A stretch of 64,000 nt of DNA, taken from positions 1 through 64,000 of IMG/VR virus record IMGVR_UViG_3300044712_002706. The stretch is one strand, 5' to 3'. Both the position numbers and the translations under genes were made by a program. Origin of the DNA: a virus. This document shows, piece by piece, positions 26,391 through 34,774 of this stretch. The notes under the pieces are model-generated. The model was not told the origin of the DNA and did no database searches. It saw only the letters and a program-made list of their open reading frames with translations. The first letter of the stretch is position 1, and every line of letters starts with the position of its first letter.

Positions 26391-26887
26391 TAACCACCCT
26401 CCTTACTTTGCTCGTATATATCTACAATAAGCTTAAGCAATATTTCTTCCGGCATCTCAACTCGCTTATGGTAATAAACCTTAATCTGAAGTTGTTTCAG
26501 ATGCTCATCTAACTCTAATTGACTCTCGACGGTTAATACTCCTATTTTTGCTGATACGATCCAATCAGGCCGCTTATTCCCTAAGTTTATTTTAGCACTC
26601 TGGTGGCCCAGAACGGTATACAAGAAATCGAGGCCAAGTCGAGCAGAAACCTTGTCAGCTCCGGATTTTTTATGAAGATTGATCCATTCCTTGTCATCCC
26701 CCGGTGGGAGCCGAATATCTACAATAATTACATCAAATACATCACTAAGCAGATAAGCAATGCCAGATGACGCATCTTCTGCGATAACCAGGTCATAATC
26801 CCCATCCATATAAACTGGCGCTGCGATGTTCACCAGATCGTATCGCGCCCCGTCCTCTACCCATAGAACTCTGCATTTTTTTGTCAT
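26390..26887 (-). CDS. response-regulator receiver protein
   Basis: 165 residues. RVLWVEDGAR supplies the acidic pocket near the N-terminus and VIIVDIRLP (near residue 55) the likely phospho-acceptor Asp. No DNA-binding domain follows. The C-terminal half holds an unusual insertion (around GADKVSARLGLDFLYTVLG) and a final helix. It lies 2 bp after the kinase gene and is coupled to the membrane-protein gene. A stand-alone receiver of this type passes the signal to another protein, probably the membrane partner. Confidence 0.75.
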   Translation of the reverse strand: MTKKCRVLWVEDGARYDLVNIAAPVYMDGDYDLVIAEDASSGIAYLLSDVFDVIIVDIRLPPGDDKEWINLHKKSGADKVSARLGLDFLYTVLGHQSAKINLGNKRPDWIVSAKIGVLTVESQLELDEHLKQLQIKVYYHKRVEMPEEILLKLIVDIYEQSKEGG

Positions 26888-26889
26888 AT

Positions 26890-28497
26890 TTATTTTCCTT
26901 TATGGTTGCAAATTGGCAACGAAAGCATTGCTGTCTTTATATGCGGAACAGACAAATCTTCTATGGGCGAATAATGCGTCGCTGGTCGACTTGTTATCCC
27001 TACATCACCACTGTAGCGTTTGGCAGTATCGCGGGCATCTGCCAAGCCTATCCCAGTTCCAATTCGGCCGCGCTGATTAGAAAGTCTCCCTCGCCAGCCC
27101 AATTGAAAAATAAGATCCCCCTCTATTTCATCCTTGGGGATAGGCACCCCATAATCTTCAATTTCGAGACAGACTCGATCTGCATTGATGTAACTGCGAA
27201 TTTCAATCCAGGGTTTTACATTCGAATCGCGTGACCAACTATATTTGATAGCGTTATGTAGCAGGTTATTTATTACGCGTATAATGTCATGCCGGCCAGC
27301 CCACACGCAGACGGCATCTGCGCGATTATCTGACCGAAAACTAACTCCCTTGTAATCAGCGTAATCCGTTAGCCCCTTTATTGCTTCTTTTACCAACTCC
27401 CAGAACTCACAAACTTCCGGTTTCTCGGCCTTCTTGACGCCGGTAATAACACGTTCGCGCAAATCCCGCACCATGTAATCTGTTTCTAGAACACGATCTT
27501 GTACCTGGCGAAGCGCAATCAGGCATGTGATTCGTTCGAGTTGTTCGGCGCTGTGCTTAACTTCTCGGACAAATTCTTGCTTAAAACTGCCTCTCTTTAG
27601 TTTGCCTAAAATATCAATTACTTGGCGCGCTGCTCTGCGTAGAACAGGTACACGCGTTTCGGCAATATTGATCTTCTCCACTTCTTCGATGGTGGATAAC
27701 AGCTTTTCTAGTTCTGTCCAATCATCAGGCGAGAGAGCCTCTCTTTGGATGGGAGTTTCAACGGATACAAGCAACTTACCGAGTGTTGAAATCAGACTCT
27801 TCCTCGGCCCAGTCAATTCTTTCCAAATCTGGTCTGTGGGTGGGAGTGTTTTTCCCTTGAACGGATCGGAGCCCAAAGCATTTAATGTAGGCGTGATTGC
27901 ATATCCAACCTGGTGCAAGGTAGCAGATAATGTGTGAAATGTTCTCCCCACATCCTTTTGTAAATCCTCGATGTTTTCCCGAAGACTCTTTTCTGCTTCA
28001 CGAAGGTGTTTTTCATCAGTAATATCTTTAGAAATGCCAAAGGTACCAATAATTCTATTCTCTTCATCTCGCAAAGGCATCTTAGTGGTGGTAACCCATG
28101 TATCTGGTCGATCTAGCCAAGTTTCTTTTTCCTCTTTTGCCACCAATGATTCCCCTGTTTGCATTATGCGTTGCTCATCCTGATATGCTTGCTCGGCATG
28201 TTCCTTGCTGAAATAGTCAAAATCGCTCTTGCCAATTGCTTCAGATGCATCATTCACTCCAAATGCTTTGGCTTCTGAACTGGAGATTTTGATAAAACGG
28301 GATTTGGTATCTTTAAAGTAGATGTGCTCAGGAAGATTATCCAATAGGGCTTTGAGGAGATGCGAATCGGATGTAACTGAATATTCTTCATTCTCCTGCC
28401 CGATGATCTTGGGTTGTAAAGTTTCATTGGCTACTTGGTTTGTGTTGTGATTGTCTTCCATATACATAAACCCTTTTGCTATGCTCCTGATTTTCAA
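26890..28497 (-). CDS. PAS-domain histidine kinase-like ATPase
   Basis: Up to 535 residues. Two later in-frame ATG codons, 10 and 12 codons downstream, are also possible starts. PAS domain at about 45-165 (LLKALLDNLPEHIYFKDTKS ... GTFGISKDITDEK), a long helical region (165-390), and a C-terminal GHKL ATPase domain with N-box INNLLHNAIKYS, G1 IEDYGVPIP and G2 GTGIGLADA. A classical H-box with HExxP is not obvious, so the phosphorylated His is uncertain. No membrane segment: a cytoplasmic sensor. Forms an operon with the receiver and membrane-protein genes. Confidence 0.85.
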   Translation of the reverse strand: MKIRSIAKGFMYMEDNHNTNQVANETLQPKIIGQENEEYSVTSDSHLLKALLDNLPEHIYFKDTKSRFIKISSSEAKAFGVNDASEAIGKSDFDYFSKEHAEQAYQDEQRIMQTGESLVAKEEKETWLDRPDTWVTTTKMPLRDEENRIIGTFGISKDITDEKHLREAEKSLRENIEDLQKDVGRTFHTLSATLHQVGYAITPTLNALGSDPFKGKTLPPTDQIWKELTGPRKSLISTLGKLLVSVETPIQREALSPDDWTELEKLLSTIEEVEKINIAETRVPVLRRAARQVIDILGKLKRGSFKQEFVREVKHSAEQLERITCLIALRQVQDRVLETDYMVRDLRERVITGVKKAEKPEVCEFWELVKEAIKGLTDYADYKGVSFRSDNRADAVCVWAGRHDIIRVINNLLHNAIKYSWSRDSNVKPWIEIRSYINADRVCLEIEDYGVPIPKDEIEGDLIFQLGWRGRLSNQRGRIGTGIGLADARDTAKRYSGDVGITSRPATHYSPIEDLSVPHIKTAMLSLPICNHKGK

Positions 28498-28552
28498 CCT
28501 GTTTATTTATCTATCAGCCGGGAATAGTTGAATTTGTTTTCATAGTGTGGAG

Positions 28553-28653
28553 AACCCGAGTTTAGACACTATGGTTTTCTGTTCCATAATTCGCGGCCTG
28601 TGCCCGAAGCCAACACAGACGGCGCTAGAACTAATTTTGTCTAAACTTGAGTT
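28553..28653. repeat. imperfect 16-bp inverted repeat pair in gap
   Basis: aacccgagtttagaca (28553-28568) and tgtctaaacttgagtt (28638-28653) are inverted copies matching at 14 of 16 positions around a 69-bp centre. They lie in the 28498-29000 gap between the AT-rich kinase operon and the GC-rich replication operon. They could be the ends of a small decayed insertion or a junction scar. Apart from the terminator at 28904 the gap shows no gene. Confidence 0.4.
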
Positions 28654-28903
28654 ATAGAAAACGTAGGATATTTCCCCGAAGGTTTGTGTATCGGGAAAAT
28701 GCTATCTCATTAAGATTTGGCTTATATAACAAGCATTCTGCACAATGTCATAGCACTATTAACTTCACATGCAGTACCCCCTCACAGGGCTTGATCTTCT
28801 TAACTCCAGGTGACAACCAAAAACAATAAATATATGACATCACCAATAAATACCCCAATGTTTTCTAATATTTATTATAGTTACGTACCAGAAAAAAGCA
28901 ATA

Positions 28904-28932
28904 AAAACTTCCGCTTATTGGGCGGAAGTTTT
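28904..28932. terminator. terminator of replication/translocation operon
   Basis: 11-bp perfect stem aaaacttccgc / gcggaagtttt with a 7-nt loop, with T-rich flanks on both strands. It lies 69 bp beyond the stop of the last gene of the minus-strand operon (29001) and can also block transcription entering from the left. Confidence 0.8.
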
Positions 28933-29000
28933 CTTTTGGTGGAAGTATAGGAAGTCAAGGCTTTGGAGTGCTTGCGTACATGTACTCGCCGCTAGGGCTA

Positions 29001-29762
29001 TTATTCAACCTTGATCTGTTCCAGAGCCACGGCCTTGTAATCGGCTGCTGCAGATTTCTTGACACCGAGTTTGGCCGCTTCGAGTTCGCGCAGCGATACA
29101 CTGGCCGGGTTAGGTGATTTTCGCAGGTAATCGGTCACGGCGAACAGAATGATGGGGTCAAGACTATCCGTCCGGCGTGTCCGGGCTTGTCCGCCGGACA
29201 ATGGTGTTTGTCCAGCGGACACAACCGCCTTGCGGGCCTCGGCATTGGTCAGGAGCTTCTCTGCCCGCAGCTTTTCCGCTTCCGCCTGGGCAATCAGGGC
29301 CTGCGCTTCAGCCTGGGCCTTGATCAGCGAGATTTCGTCCTGCGTCCGCTGGTGTCGGTCGGCCTTGTCTTTTTCGGCTTTGATCTTCCGTTCGTGCATG
29401 TACTCATTAACGGCAATGATCAGGTAGCCAATAATCATGCCGATGGTGGACGTGGCGAGCGACTTGGTCTCTGCGCCGATGTAGACGGCGAAGATGACAA
29501 AGCCGGAGAGCGTGAGCGCCCCCAGTGTAGCAACGATGAAAGGCCCCAGCTCTCGCAAGGCAAACGCCCGGGCGGCGGTCTTGTAGGTCTGGAGTTCGAC
29601 CCAGATCATGCCGCCCATTCCAGCTGCAGCAAGCAGGCCAGGGAAGACCGACCAGAAACTGACATCAGCGATGCCAAGTGCCTGGGCGACGGATTTGTAG
29701 AGTTGGACGGCCAGAATGAATGCCGGCGGCGTGCCGGCGAGAACGGGGGCGATATCTTTCAT
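29001..29762 (-). CDS. membrane / coiled-coil protein of phage A
   Basis: 253 residues. Hydrophobic segments at about 8-25, 36-55, 75-95 and 110-128, then a charged coiled coil (about 135-175, Lys/Ala/Glu/Gln-rich), an S/T/R-rich linker, and a C-terminal helical domain with LRKSPNPASVSLRELEAAKLGV that looks like a small helix-turn-helix. The membrane-coil-HTH order is unusual and could link DNA to the membrane. Last gene of the operon. Function unknown. Confidence 0.65.
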   Translation of the reverse strand: MKDIAPVLAGTPPAFILAVQLYKSVAQALGIADVSFWSVFPGLLAAAGMGGMIWVELQTYKTAARAFALRELGPFIVATLGALTLSGFVIFAVYIGAETKSLATSTIGMIIGYLIIAVNEYMHERKIKAEKDKADRHQRTQDEISLIKAQAEAQALIAQAEAEKLRAEKLLTNAEARKAVVSAGQTPLSGGQARTRRTDSLDPIILFAVTDYLRKSPNPASVSLRELEAAKLGVKKSAAADYKAVALEQIKVE

Positions 29763-29790
29763 GGTTTGTTACCTACACTTTTCAAGTTGG

Positions 29791-29817
29791 GTATCCCTGA
29801 CCGGGGGTCAGGGATAC
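29791..29817. repeat. perfect 12-bp hairpin
   Basis: gtatccctgacc / ggtcagggatac with a GGG loop, between two genes of the minus-strand operon. No T-run follows, so it is more likely an RNA-stability or processing hairpin than a terminator. Confidence 0.6.
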
Positions 29818-29830
29818 AGAGAATTGGCGG

Positions 29831-30148
29831 TCAAAAAGTTTCCCAGGCGTCGAATTCACCAATTAAGTTAACCATTTCAAACAATGCACCACCAGACATG
29901 TTTTGATTGGCATCCTCCGAGACTTGGCCTTCGAATTCGGCTAATTGCCTCTGATAGTCCCTAAAAACCTCTACAAGGGAAGCGAGTCGATGAATGTTCT
30001 TTGGGGCATTATTTTTGAGCCAGTCCAATACCAGTTCCCTACCCAGAAATGCCAGATGCTCGGCTGATTCTGGATGGACGATGGGTTCTGCAAGAACGAC
30101 ACCCTGTTCTTTGGCTTTTTCTTGTGCAGATGTGGATGAAGTAGACAT
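29831..30148 (-). CDS. small helical protein
   Basis: 105 residues starting MSTSSTSAQEK after AGGAGATTG. An in-frame TTG three codons upstream is less likely as a start. Helical, acidic C-terminus. No family recognised. Its place in the operon suggests an accessory role to the ATPase or replication genes. Confidence 0.55.
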   Translation of the reverse strand: MSTSSTSAQEKAKEQGVVLAEPIVHPESAEHLAFLGRELVLDWLKNNAPKNIHRLASLVEVFRDYQRQLAEFEGQVSEDANQNMSGGALFEMVNLIGEFDAWETF

Positions 30149-30257
30149 AATATGCAATCTCCTGTTGTGTATGGAATGGTCTGGCTTGAGTAGCCAGTTT
30201 GGCGCAGCTTGGCTGCGAAGTAACTCATTCTATACACATCGGCAGTGTTGTAGTCAC

Positions 30258-30461
30258 TTACATCCTCATGGCATGAGAAACCGGCTGCCGCCCGTTACCC
30301 AGCGCCTGGCGTTTTTCGGTAGCCAGGGCAATGGCCTGGCTCTTGCTGCTGGCCCAGACGGTCTCGATGACGCCGTCGGTGAACGAGACAGCCCACTGGC
30401 GCAGGGTAGTGGTGGCGTAGGTGGCGAGTGTTTTGGCGGTCTTGGTGGCGGTGGGGTTCAT
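30258..30461 (-). CDS. small phage protein
   Basis: 67 residues from MNPTATKTAKTLATYATTT. Its start overlaps the end of the next upstream gene by ATGA-type coupling, which decides the start. The segment VSFTDGVIETVWASSKSQAIALATEKRQ is a beta-helix type motif seen in small phage proteins of unknown role. Confidence 0.55.
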   Translation of the reverse strand: MNPTATKTAKTLATYATTTLRQWAVSFTDGVIETVWASSKSQAIALATEKRQALGNGRQPVSHAMRM

Positions 30462-30697
30462 GGCTGGTTCTTGATGAGTGGAAAGTAGATGATGGATTCG
30501 GTTGGCAATGGCCCGCCATGCTCGTGGCACGGTTCGGGGTAATCCGGCGACGGCGGAAGGCAGGTGGGTTCGGAAGTCTCGTTCGGGCCGGGGTAGGCAC
30601 GAGAGCCGTTGGGCTGGATGGTGCTGGCCAGCAGTGTCAGGATAATCAGGGCGGCCACCAGGATCAGGCGACCCATGGGGAGTCGGTATGTCTTCAT
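30458..30697 (-). CDS. small secreted or membrane-anchored protein
   Basis: 79 residues from MKTYRLPMGRLILVAALI. One N-terminal hydrophobic segment acting as signal or anchor, then a Pro-rich outer part with two Cys (TCLPPSPDYPEPCHEHGG). Three bases separate it from the upstream gene. Likely faces the cell exterior. Unknown role. Confidence 0.5.
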   Translation of the reverse strand: MKTYRLPMGRLILVAALIILTLLASTIQPNGSRAYPGPNETSEPTCLPPSPDYPEPCHEHGGPLPTESIIYFPLIKNQP

Positions 30698-30699
30698 CG

Positions 30700-30987
30700 C
30701 TACATCGTAGATGCAATCATGGAAACGGCAATAACAAGGGCAATCACGCCAAATATCTTCCACCCCATACTGGGAGTCAGGCGGAAGATGCGCTCGGATT
30801 GGGTGGGCTTCTTTTTATGGTCGCCTTTGCTGAAATAGTTGTCCAGGAGAGAATCGGGGATTTTGTCTCCGCAGTTTGGGCAGTGCATGGCATAGGCCTT
30901 TCGGTTGGTGCGGGCGGTTTTGCGCCGGCGGGAAGATTGGGGGTAGCTGTAGGGATAGGGCTGGTAATAGGGGTATTTGGGGGGCAT
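30700..30987 (-). CDS. zinc-ribbon membrane protein
   Basis: 95 residues. Tyr/Pro-rich N-terminus, basic patch (SRRRKTARTNRK), a CPNCGDKIP half zinc ribbon, and one C-terminal membrane segment (about 75-93). Cytoplasmic zinc ribbon anchored at the membrane. Lies between the ATPase gene and the small secreted protein. Confidence 0.6.
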   Translation of the reverse strand: MPPKYPYYQPYPYSYPQSSRRRKTARTNRKAYAMHCPNCGDKIPDSLLDNYFSKGDHKKKPTQSERIFRLTPSMGWKIFGVIALVIAVSMIASTM

Positions 30988-31021
30988 GATGTTCTCCTTT
31001 TGGGTGCTACTACTGCTTCTG

Positions 31022-31082
31022 AGTGCTACTACTACTGCTTCTAGCCGCCAAAAGCGGGCAAATCCGAAGTAGTAGTAGCACT
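31022..31082. repeat. 15-bp inverted repeat with extra direct copy at ATPase gene end
   Basis: agtgctactactact (31022-31036) and agtagtagtagcact (31068-31082) are perfect inverted copies around the ATPase stop codon. A further direct copy of gtgctactact-gcttct lies just to the left (about 31003-31020). No T-run is attached. The repeated trinucleotide units could be a processing site or a protein-binding cluster. Confidence 0.5.
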
Positions 31083-33068
31083 TTCGAGATATTCAATCGC
31101 CTGGTCAAGCTTGGCACAGAACGAACCGGCATACTCTTTGCCCACCGAGCGGGCCATTTCGCGCTTACTGCCGTCGTTGCGCCAGACTTCCTCGATGTCT
31201 TGTGCCAATTCGATGGTCTCCCGGCTCCAGACCTGACCGATGACAGGTTCGTGCGATGGCTGCGGGGCCACCCGCCACTCAGAGAGCGGCTGGACGGGGC
31301 GAGATTGGACGTAAGCACGCAGCTCATCATCGCTGGGGTGGAAGGCCACGCCACGCGTCATCTCGCCGGTGAGCATGGCCAGGAACTGGTTCTCAGCCAG
31401 GCCCTCGGCCCCACGCGCATCGAACATGGCCTGGCTGGTCGAACCATCGCGCATGCGGAAGGCCACCCGCCCGCAGTTGTCACGAACTGTCAAACCTTCC
31501 TTACCCAGTGTGCGATGGGTGGGGTCGGTGGTTGCTCCGACGAAGGAGATACCCATCTTGCGACCCTTGCTGGTGATGGCAATGGCTGCGGCCCAGATGC
31601 GGCGGCGAAGTTCGGGGGATGCCATCGTAGCCAGGGCGACCAGTTCGTCTATTACGACCATGATCTGAGAATCATCCTTGCCTGCTTCGCGAAGGCTCAG
31701 GCGAGACCAGGTCGAGACCCCGGCAGCTTTCAGGACAGCACTGCGGCGACCTACTTCGGCGGCGACACTTTCCAGGGCATCGGCGATGGCGGCGGGAGTC
31801 TCGTCTACGGTAACCAGGTTAGGGTGGCCCAACAGCGGGGCGAAGTCGCCGCCGGCGTCGTTGAGCAGGATCACCCGTTGGCCGCGGGCAAGCGCGGCAG
31901 CGGTGATCGGGCGCAATCCACACATGGTCTTGCCCGCCCCCGACGTGGCGGCGATCAGCAGGTGTGGGGTCTTGAGCGGGTCCAAAAGCAGCGGGCCGGC
32001 CTTGCCCACGCCGAGTGGGATGGTTTGTCCTTGCCAGGTCTGGAGCAGCTCCCAGGGGGCGATATCCGGGAGTGTGATGGACTCATCATCTTCTTCCACG
32101 GCACTGTCAGCGATCTGCGGCGGCTCCATGTCCTTGCGGATGAGACCCAGGGCGGCAGCGCGCAGCGGGTTCTTGCGGGGCGCACCAACCTGCATCGTAT
32201 TGGCGGCGATGAGCAGTTCGGCAGCCTGGCTGCGGGCGGTGACCTGGGCCTGCAGTGGGACATCCAAAATCCCAGGTTGCGAGACCGCACCACCCGGCAT
32301 CACGGCCAGGGCTGGCCCAAACTGACGGGTGGGGTCGAGAATGACCACCCCACCACCGGCGACGGGGACGGTGACATAGCCTTTGCCATCTGGCCCAAAA
32401 CGCCACAGGCCCAGCCGCACCATGATTGCTACCCGGAACTGCCAGGCAGACTGGACAAGCAGCCCACACGCAACCACGGCCAGGATAGCCAGCAATGACC
32501 AGAAGATGCGATACCCCCAGGTGCGAAACAGGGCGGTTTGTGCTTCGCTGACGCGCTGCTCCTGGATGCGCTCCACTTCGGCATTCGCATTCGCCACAAC
32601 CACGGCGTTTTCGGCTTCTCGGCGCACGGCGTCAGCGGTGGCGGCAGCGTCCAGGCCTGCCTGCACCACAGCGGTCTGGGTGCTCTTGATGGCATTGTCG
32701 GCAGCCTGGGTGGATTGGGCGCTGGCGGTTTCATAGGCCCGCTGGGTTTCCTGGCGAACGCCCTCGGTCTGTTTAGCGGCGTGCTGTTCGGTAGCAGCTG
32801 CAGCGGTCAACTCCAGGCTGACGGCGGTAGCCCGCACACTCAGTTCACTCATTTGTGCCTGGCCGAAAGCGGTGGTGGCCTGCGCCCCGGCGACGGCACT
32901 TTGAGACGTGGCGACAAAAGCTGGGATCAGCGTCTCGGTGGCAACTGGGCCAGGTGTTCCACCGGCGAACGTTGGGATACCCAGGCCAGGGCCACCAGCA
33001 CAAGCGATGGTGCTGGCCAGCATGACGAGAGCGACGATCAGGAGTTTAGCGGCGGTTGAGCGGTTCAT
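31041..33068 (-). CDS. FtsK/HerA-like DNA translocase with lipoprotein-like start
   Basis: 675 residues from MNRSTAAKLL. Residues 9-23 form a signal ending TIAC, close to a lipobox (Cys23). Residues 50-185 are an Ala/Gln/Thr-rich coiled coil and 187-208 a membrane segment. The cytoplasmic FtsK-type domain has Walker A ATSGAGKT (374-381) and Walker B VVIDEL (471-476), with KGRKMGISFVGATTD as the likely sensor motif. FtsK/TraB-like pumps move double-stranded DNA. The outer coiled coil between two N-terminal hydrophobic segments recalls conjugative coupling proteins. Its start overlaps the end of the gene at 33046. Confidence 0.8.
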   Translation of the reverse strand: MNRSTAAKLLIVALVMLASTIACAGGPGLGIPTFAGGTPGPVATETLIPAFVATSQSAVAGAQATTAFGQAQMSELSVRATAVSLELTAAAATEQHAAKQTEGVRQETQRAYETASAQSTQAADNAIKSTQTAVVQAGLDAAATADAVRREAENAVVVANANAEVERIQEQRVSEAQTALFRTWGYRIFWSLLAILAVVACGLLVQSAWQFRVAIMVRLGLWRFGPDGKGYVTVPVAGGGVVILDPTRQFGPALAVMPGGAVSQPGILDVPLQAQVTARSQAAELLIAANTMQVGAPRKNPLRAAALGLIRKDMEPPQIADSAVEEDDESITLPDIAPWELLQTWQGQTIPLGVGKAGPLLLDPLKTPHLLIAATSGAGKTMCGLRPITAAALARGQRVILLNDAGGDFAPLLGHPNLVTVDETPAAIADALESVAAEVGRRSAVLKAAGVSTWSRLSLREAGKDDSQIMVVIDELVALATMASPELRRRIWAAAIAITSKGRKMGISFVGATTDPTHRTLGKEGLTVRDNCGRVAFRMRDGSTSQAMFDARGAEGLAENQFLAMLTGEMTRGVAFHPSDDELRAYVQSRPVQPLSEWRVAPQPSHEPVIGQVWSRETIELAQDIEEVWRNDGSKREMARSVGKEYAGSFCAKLDQAIEYLESATTTSDLPAFGG

Positions 33069-33435
33069 CAGTTTTGCTCCAATCCCGAAGGATGGCGGCG
33101 AGTTGGGTGGTTTCTGGGTCGGGCAGGGCACGGTAAGGGCGGCGACGTGGGAGAGAGTAAGGAATTTCTGAGTTGGGTGTAATGCGGCGAATTTGCGCCT
33201 GGTTGGTGATGCGGTAGACGGTCATCAGGATGGCGATTGGCGTGATGATGACGGCCAGGGCCAGGATGGCAATCACACACTGGCTGGTTTGCAGGGTGGT
33301 GGCCATCACTGTCATGGCGGCAGCGTTGGCAGCGCTGGCGGCGGCGCTCATGGCAGCGGTGCCCAGGGCACAGATGCCGGACAAAATGACAAGGCCGGCA
33401 GCCAGCGAAACCAGCACATTGGGCTTATTCTCCAT
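33046..33435 (-). CDS. membrane protein next to translocase
   Basis: 129 residues. Two hydrophobic segments (about 10-45 and 52-75, Ala-rich) and a basic, Pro/Arg-rich cytoplasmic tail. It overlaps the translocase gene by 23 nt, so the two are probably translated together and may act together. No family recognised. Confidence 0.6.
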   Translation of the reverse strand: MENKPNVLVSLAAGLVILSGICALGTAAMSAAASAANAAAMTVMATTLQTSQCVIAILALAVIITPIAILMTVYRITNQAQIRRITPNSEIPYSLPRRRPYRALPDPETTQLAAILRDWSKTDEPLNRR

Positions 33436-33661
33436 TTTTCAGCCTCGCTGCCCACGCCAGACCAATCCCGCCGAAGAGAACCAACGCAAGGAGAAGTCCG
33501 CCGGCCCACGATTGGGGAATGGTGGCCCTGGTGTCGGGCATGAAAATCCCTACTATTCCCAGGATGGGGAGCTGGACGATACCGGCGATGGCAACACTGC
33601 TAACCAACATGCCAATCACAATGACTTTCAGCGAAATCTTTACTTTGAATTCCGTTTCCAT
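33425..33661 (-). CDS. small two-segment membrane protein
   Basis: 78 residues. Hydrophobic segments at about 8-30 and 48-70. Overlaps the next gene by 11 nt. Member of a run of three small membrane proteins encoded just before the translocase, as seen in transfer or secretion operons. Confidence 0.55.
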   Translation of the reverse strand: METEFKVKISLKVIVIGMLVSSVAIAGIVQLPILGIVGIFMPDTRATIPQSWAGGLLLALVLFGGIGLAWAARLKNGE

Positions 33662-33662
33662 C

Positions 33663-33956
33663 TCAAAATCCTTTCATGACCAGCTTCAGCACCGCCACGA
33701 ACAACAGAGCCACCGGGCCAACGCAGGTGAAGCCGACGATGGCGACGGCAAAGACGGCCGTACCCATACTGATCACGGTGTTGGCGTAGTGGTCTGGGTC
33801 AACCGGCGCACCGCGGTGCTCGTGGATGACGACGATCTGCGGAACCGGCGACGTAGCCATCTGGCTATAAGCCGGGCGTCGGATGGGCGGCAGGTGCGCC
33901 GGTGGGACGAAGACCACCTGGGAGTCATTGTGCAGGGCGATTTGATGCTGGTTCAT
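33663..33956 (-). CDS. small membrane protein
   Basis: 97 residues from MNQHQIALHNDSQ, the ATG that follows the previous stop. An alternative GTG two codons earlier exists. The N-terminal half is hydrophilic and Pro-rich and the C-terminal half has one or two hydrophobic segments (about 60-95). No family recognised. Confidence 0.55.
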   Translation of the reverse strand: MNQHQIALHNDSQVVFVPPAHLPPIRRPAYSQMATSPVPQIVVIHEHRGAPVDPDHYANTVISMGTAVFAVAIVGFTCVGPVALLFVAVLKLVMKGF

Positions 33957-33958
33957 GA

Positions 33959-34483
33959 TCACACCGGCCTTTCATCAGCGGGGTCGCTGGCATTCCAGGC
34001 AGCCCGCAGGTAGGTGCGCACCTGGCCGCCCACGGTGCAGGTGAAGCGCTCCGGGTCGCGGGATGCCAGGGGAACAGAGAAGTATTGGCAGGTGGTGCGC
34101 CACTCCACATCGGACGGGCCGATTGCGTCGGCACGCCAGATTTGCATACGCAGCACGTTGTTGAAGACGATGACATCGATGCCCATCCCGTTTTTGAGCG
34201 GCGGCTGGCGCTGGGCCTGGCCCTGGTGCAGTACGGCGGCGTCATACATCTTCTCCAAAATCGCGGCCAGCCCGCTCTTCCTGGCCTGCTGAACGGTCTG
34301 CTGGTTTTGCATGGCAAGCATCTCCTCGATCACGGCCTGCGGAGCGACAAACTCAAAGCCACAGCCACCTTCCGGCAGTTCACGCGTGCCAGTCACCTGC
34401 AGGCCGCGCTGATCCCATTCGGGCCGCCACAGGGCGATGGGGATTTTGATTACCAGTTCGGTGGCTGTGGTTTGGGTGCTCAT
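33959..34483 (-). CDS. conserved-looking protein of replication operon
   Basis: 174 residues from MSTQTTATELVIKIP. A much longer upstream frame is a shadow of the neighbouring gene. Alpha/beta, with a helical stretch (VIEEMLAMQNQQTVQQARKS) and a Trp-rich second half. No motif recognised. It begins one base after the next upstream gene ends. Confidence 0.55.
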   Translation of the reverse strand: MSTQTTATELVIKIPIALWRPEWDQRGLQVTGTRELPEGGCGFEFVAPQAVIEEMLAMQNQQTVQQARKSGLAAILEKMYDAAVLHQGQAQRQPPLKNGMGIDVIVFNNVLRMQIWRADAIGPSDVEWRTTCQYFSVPLASRDPERFTCTVGGQVRTYLRAAWNASDPADERPV

Positions 34484-34484
34484 C

Positions 34485-34730
34485 TCAGCGTCGGTTCGGT
34501 TCGAGTTCGTATTCGAGCACCCAGGCGGTGCGTTCGCTGCCCAGCAGCTCCACCAGGTAGTTGAAAGTGCGGCCGATGTTGTCCACATCGAGAATGGTGA
34601 CGACCTGGCCCTTGGGCAGGATGGCTCCTTCGACGGGGATGATGTCGTCGGATAGGCGGGCGTCATCGCCTTTGAAATATTTCTGCACGGGAGCGGCTTT
34701 GATTTTCGTGGGGGGTGTGCGGGTAACCAT
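34485..34730 (-). CDS. small acidic protein
   Basis: 81 residues, start MVTRTPPTKIKAAPV. Short beta-type protein with KGDDARLSDDIIPVEGAILPKGQ. Lies 44 bp after the initiator gene. Might be a regulator of the operon, but there is no clear DNA-binding motif. Confidence 0.5.
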   Translation of the reverse strand: MVTRTPPTKIKAAPVQKYFKGDDARLSDDIIPVEGAILPKGQVVTILDVDNIGRTFNYLVELLGSERTAWVLEYELEPNRR

Positions 34731-34774
34731 GGGTTATTCCTTCTGCACTCGATGTTTGTGCGCAAACAGTCAAA

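Noticed and set aside
29187-29906. 239-codon plus-strand frame opposite the membrane/coiled-coil gene
   Set aside because: Mirror of the minus-strand gene whose membrane segments and coil are coherent; no start signal.
31023-32498. 491-codon open frame opposite the FtsK-like gene
   Set aside because: Shadow of the ATPase gene, which has clear Walker motifs.
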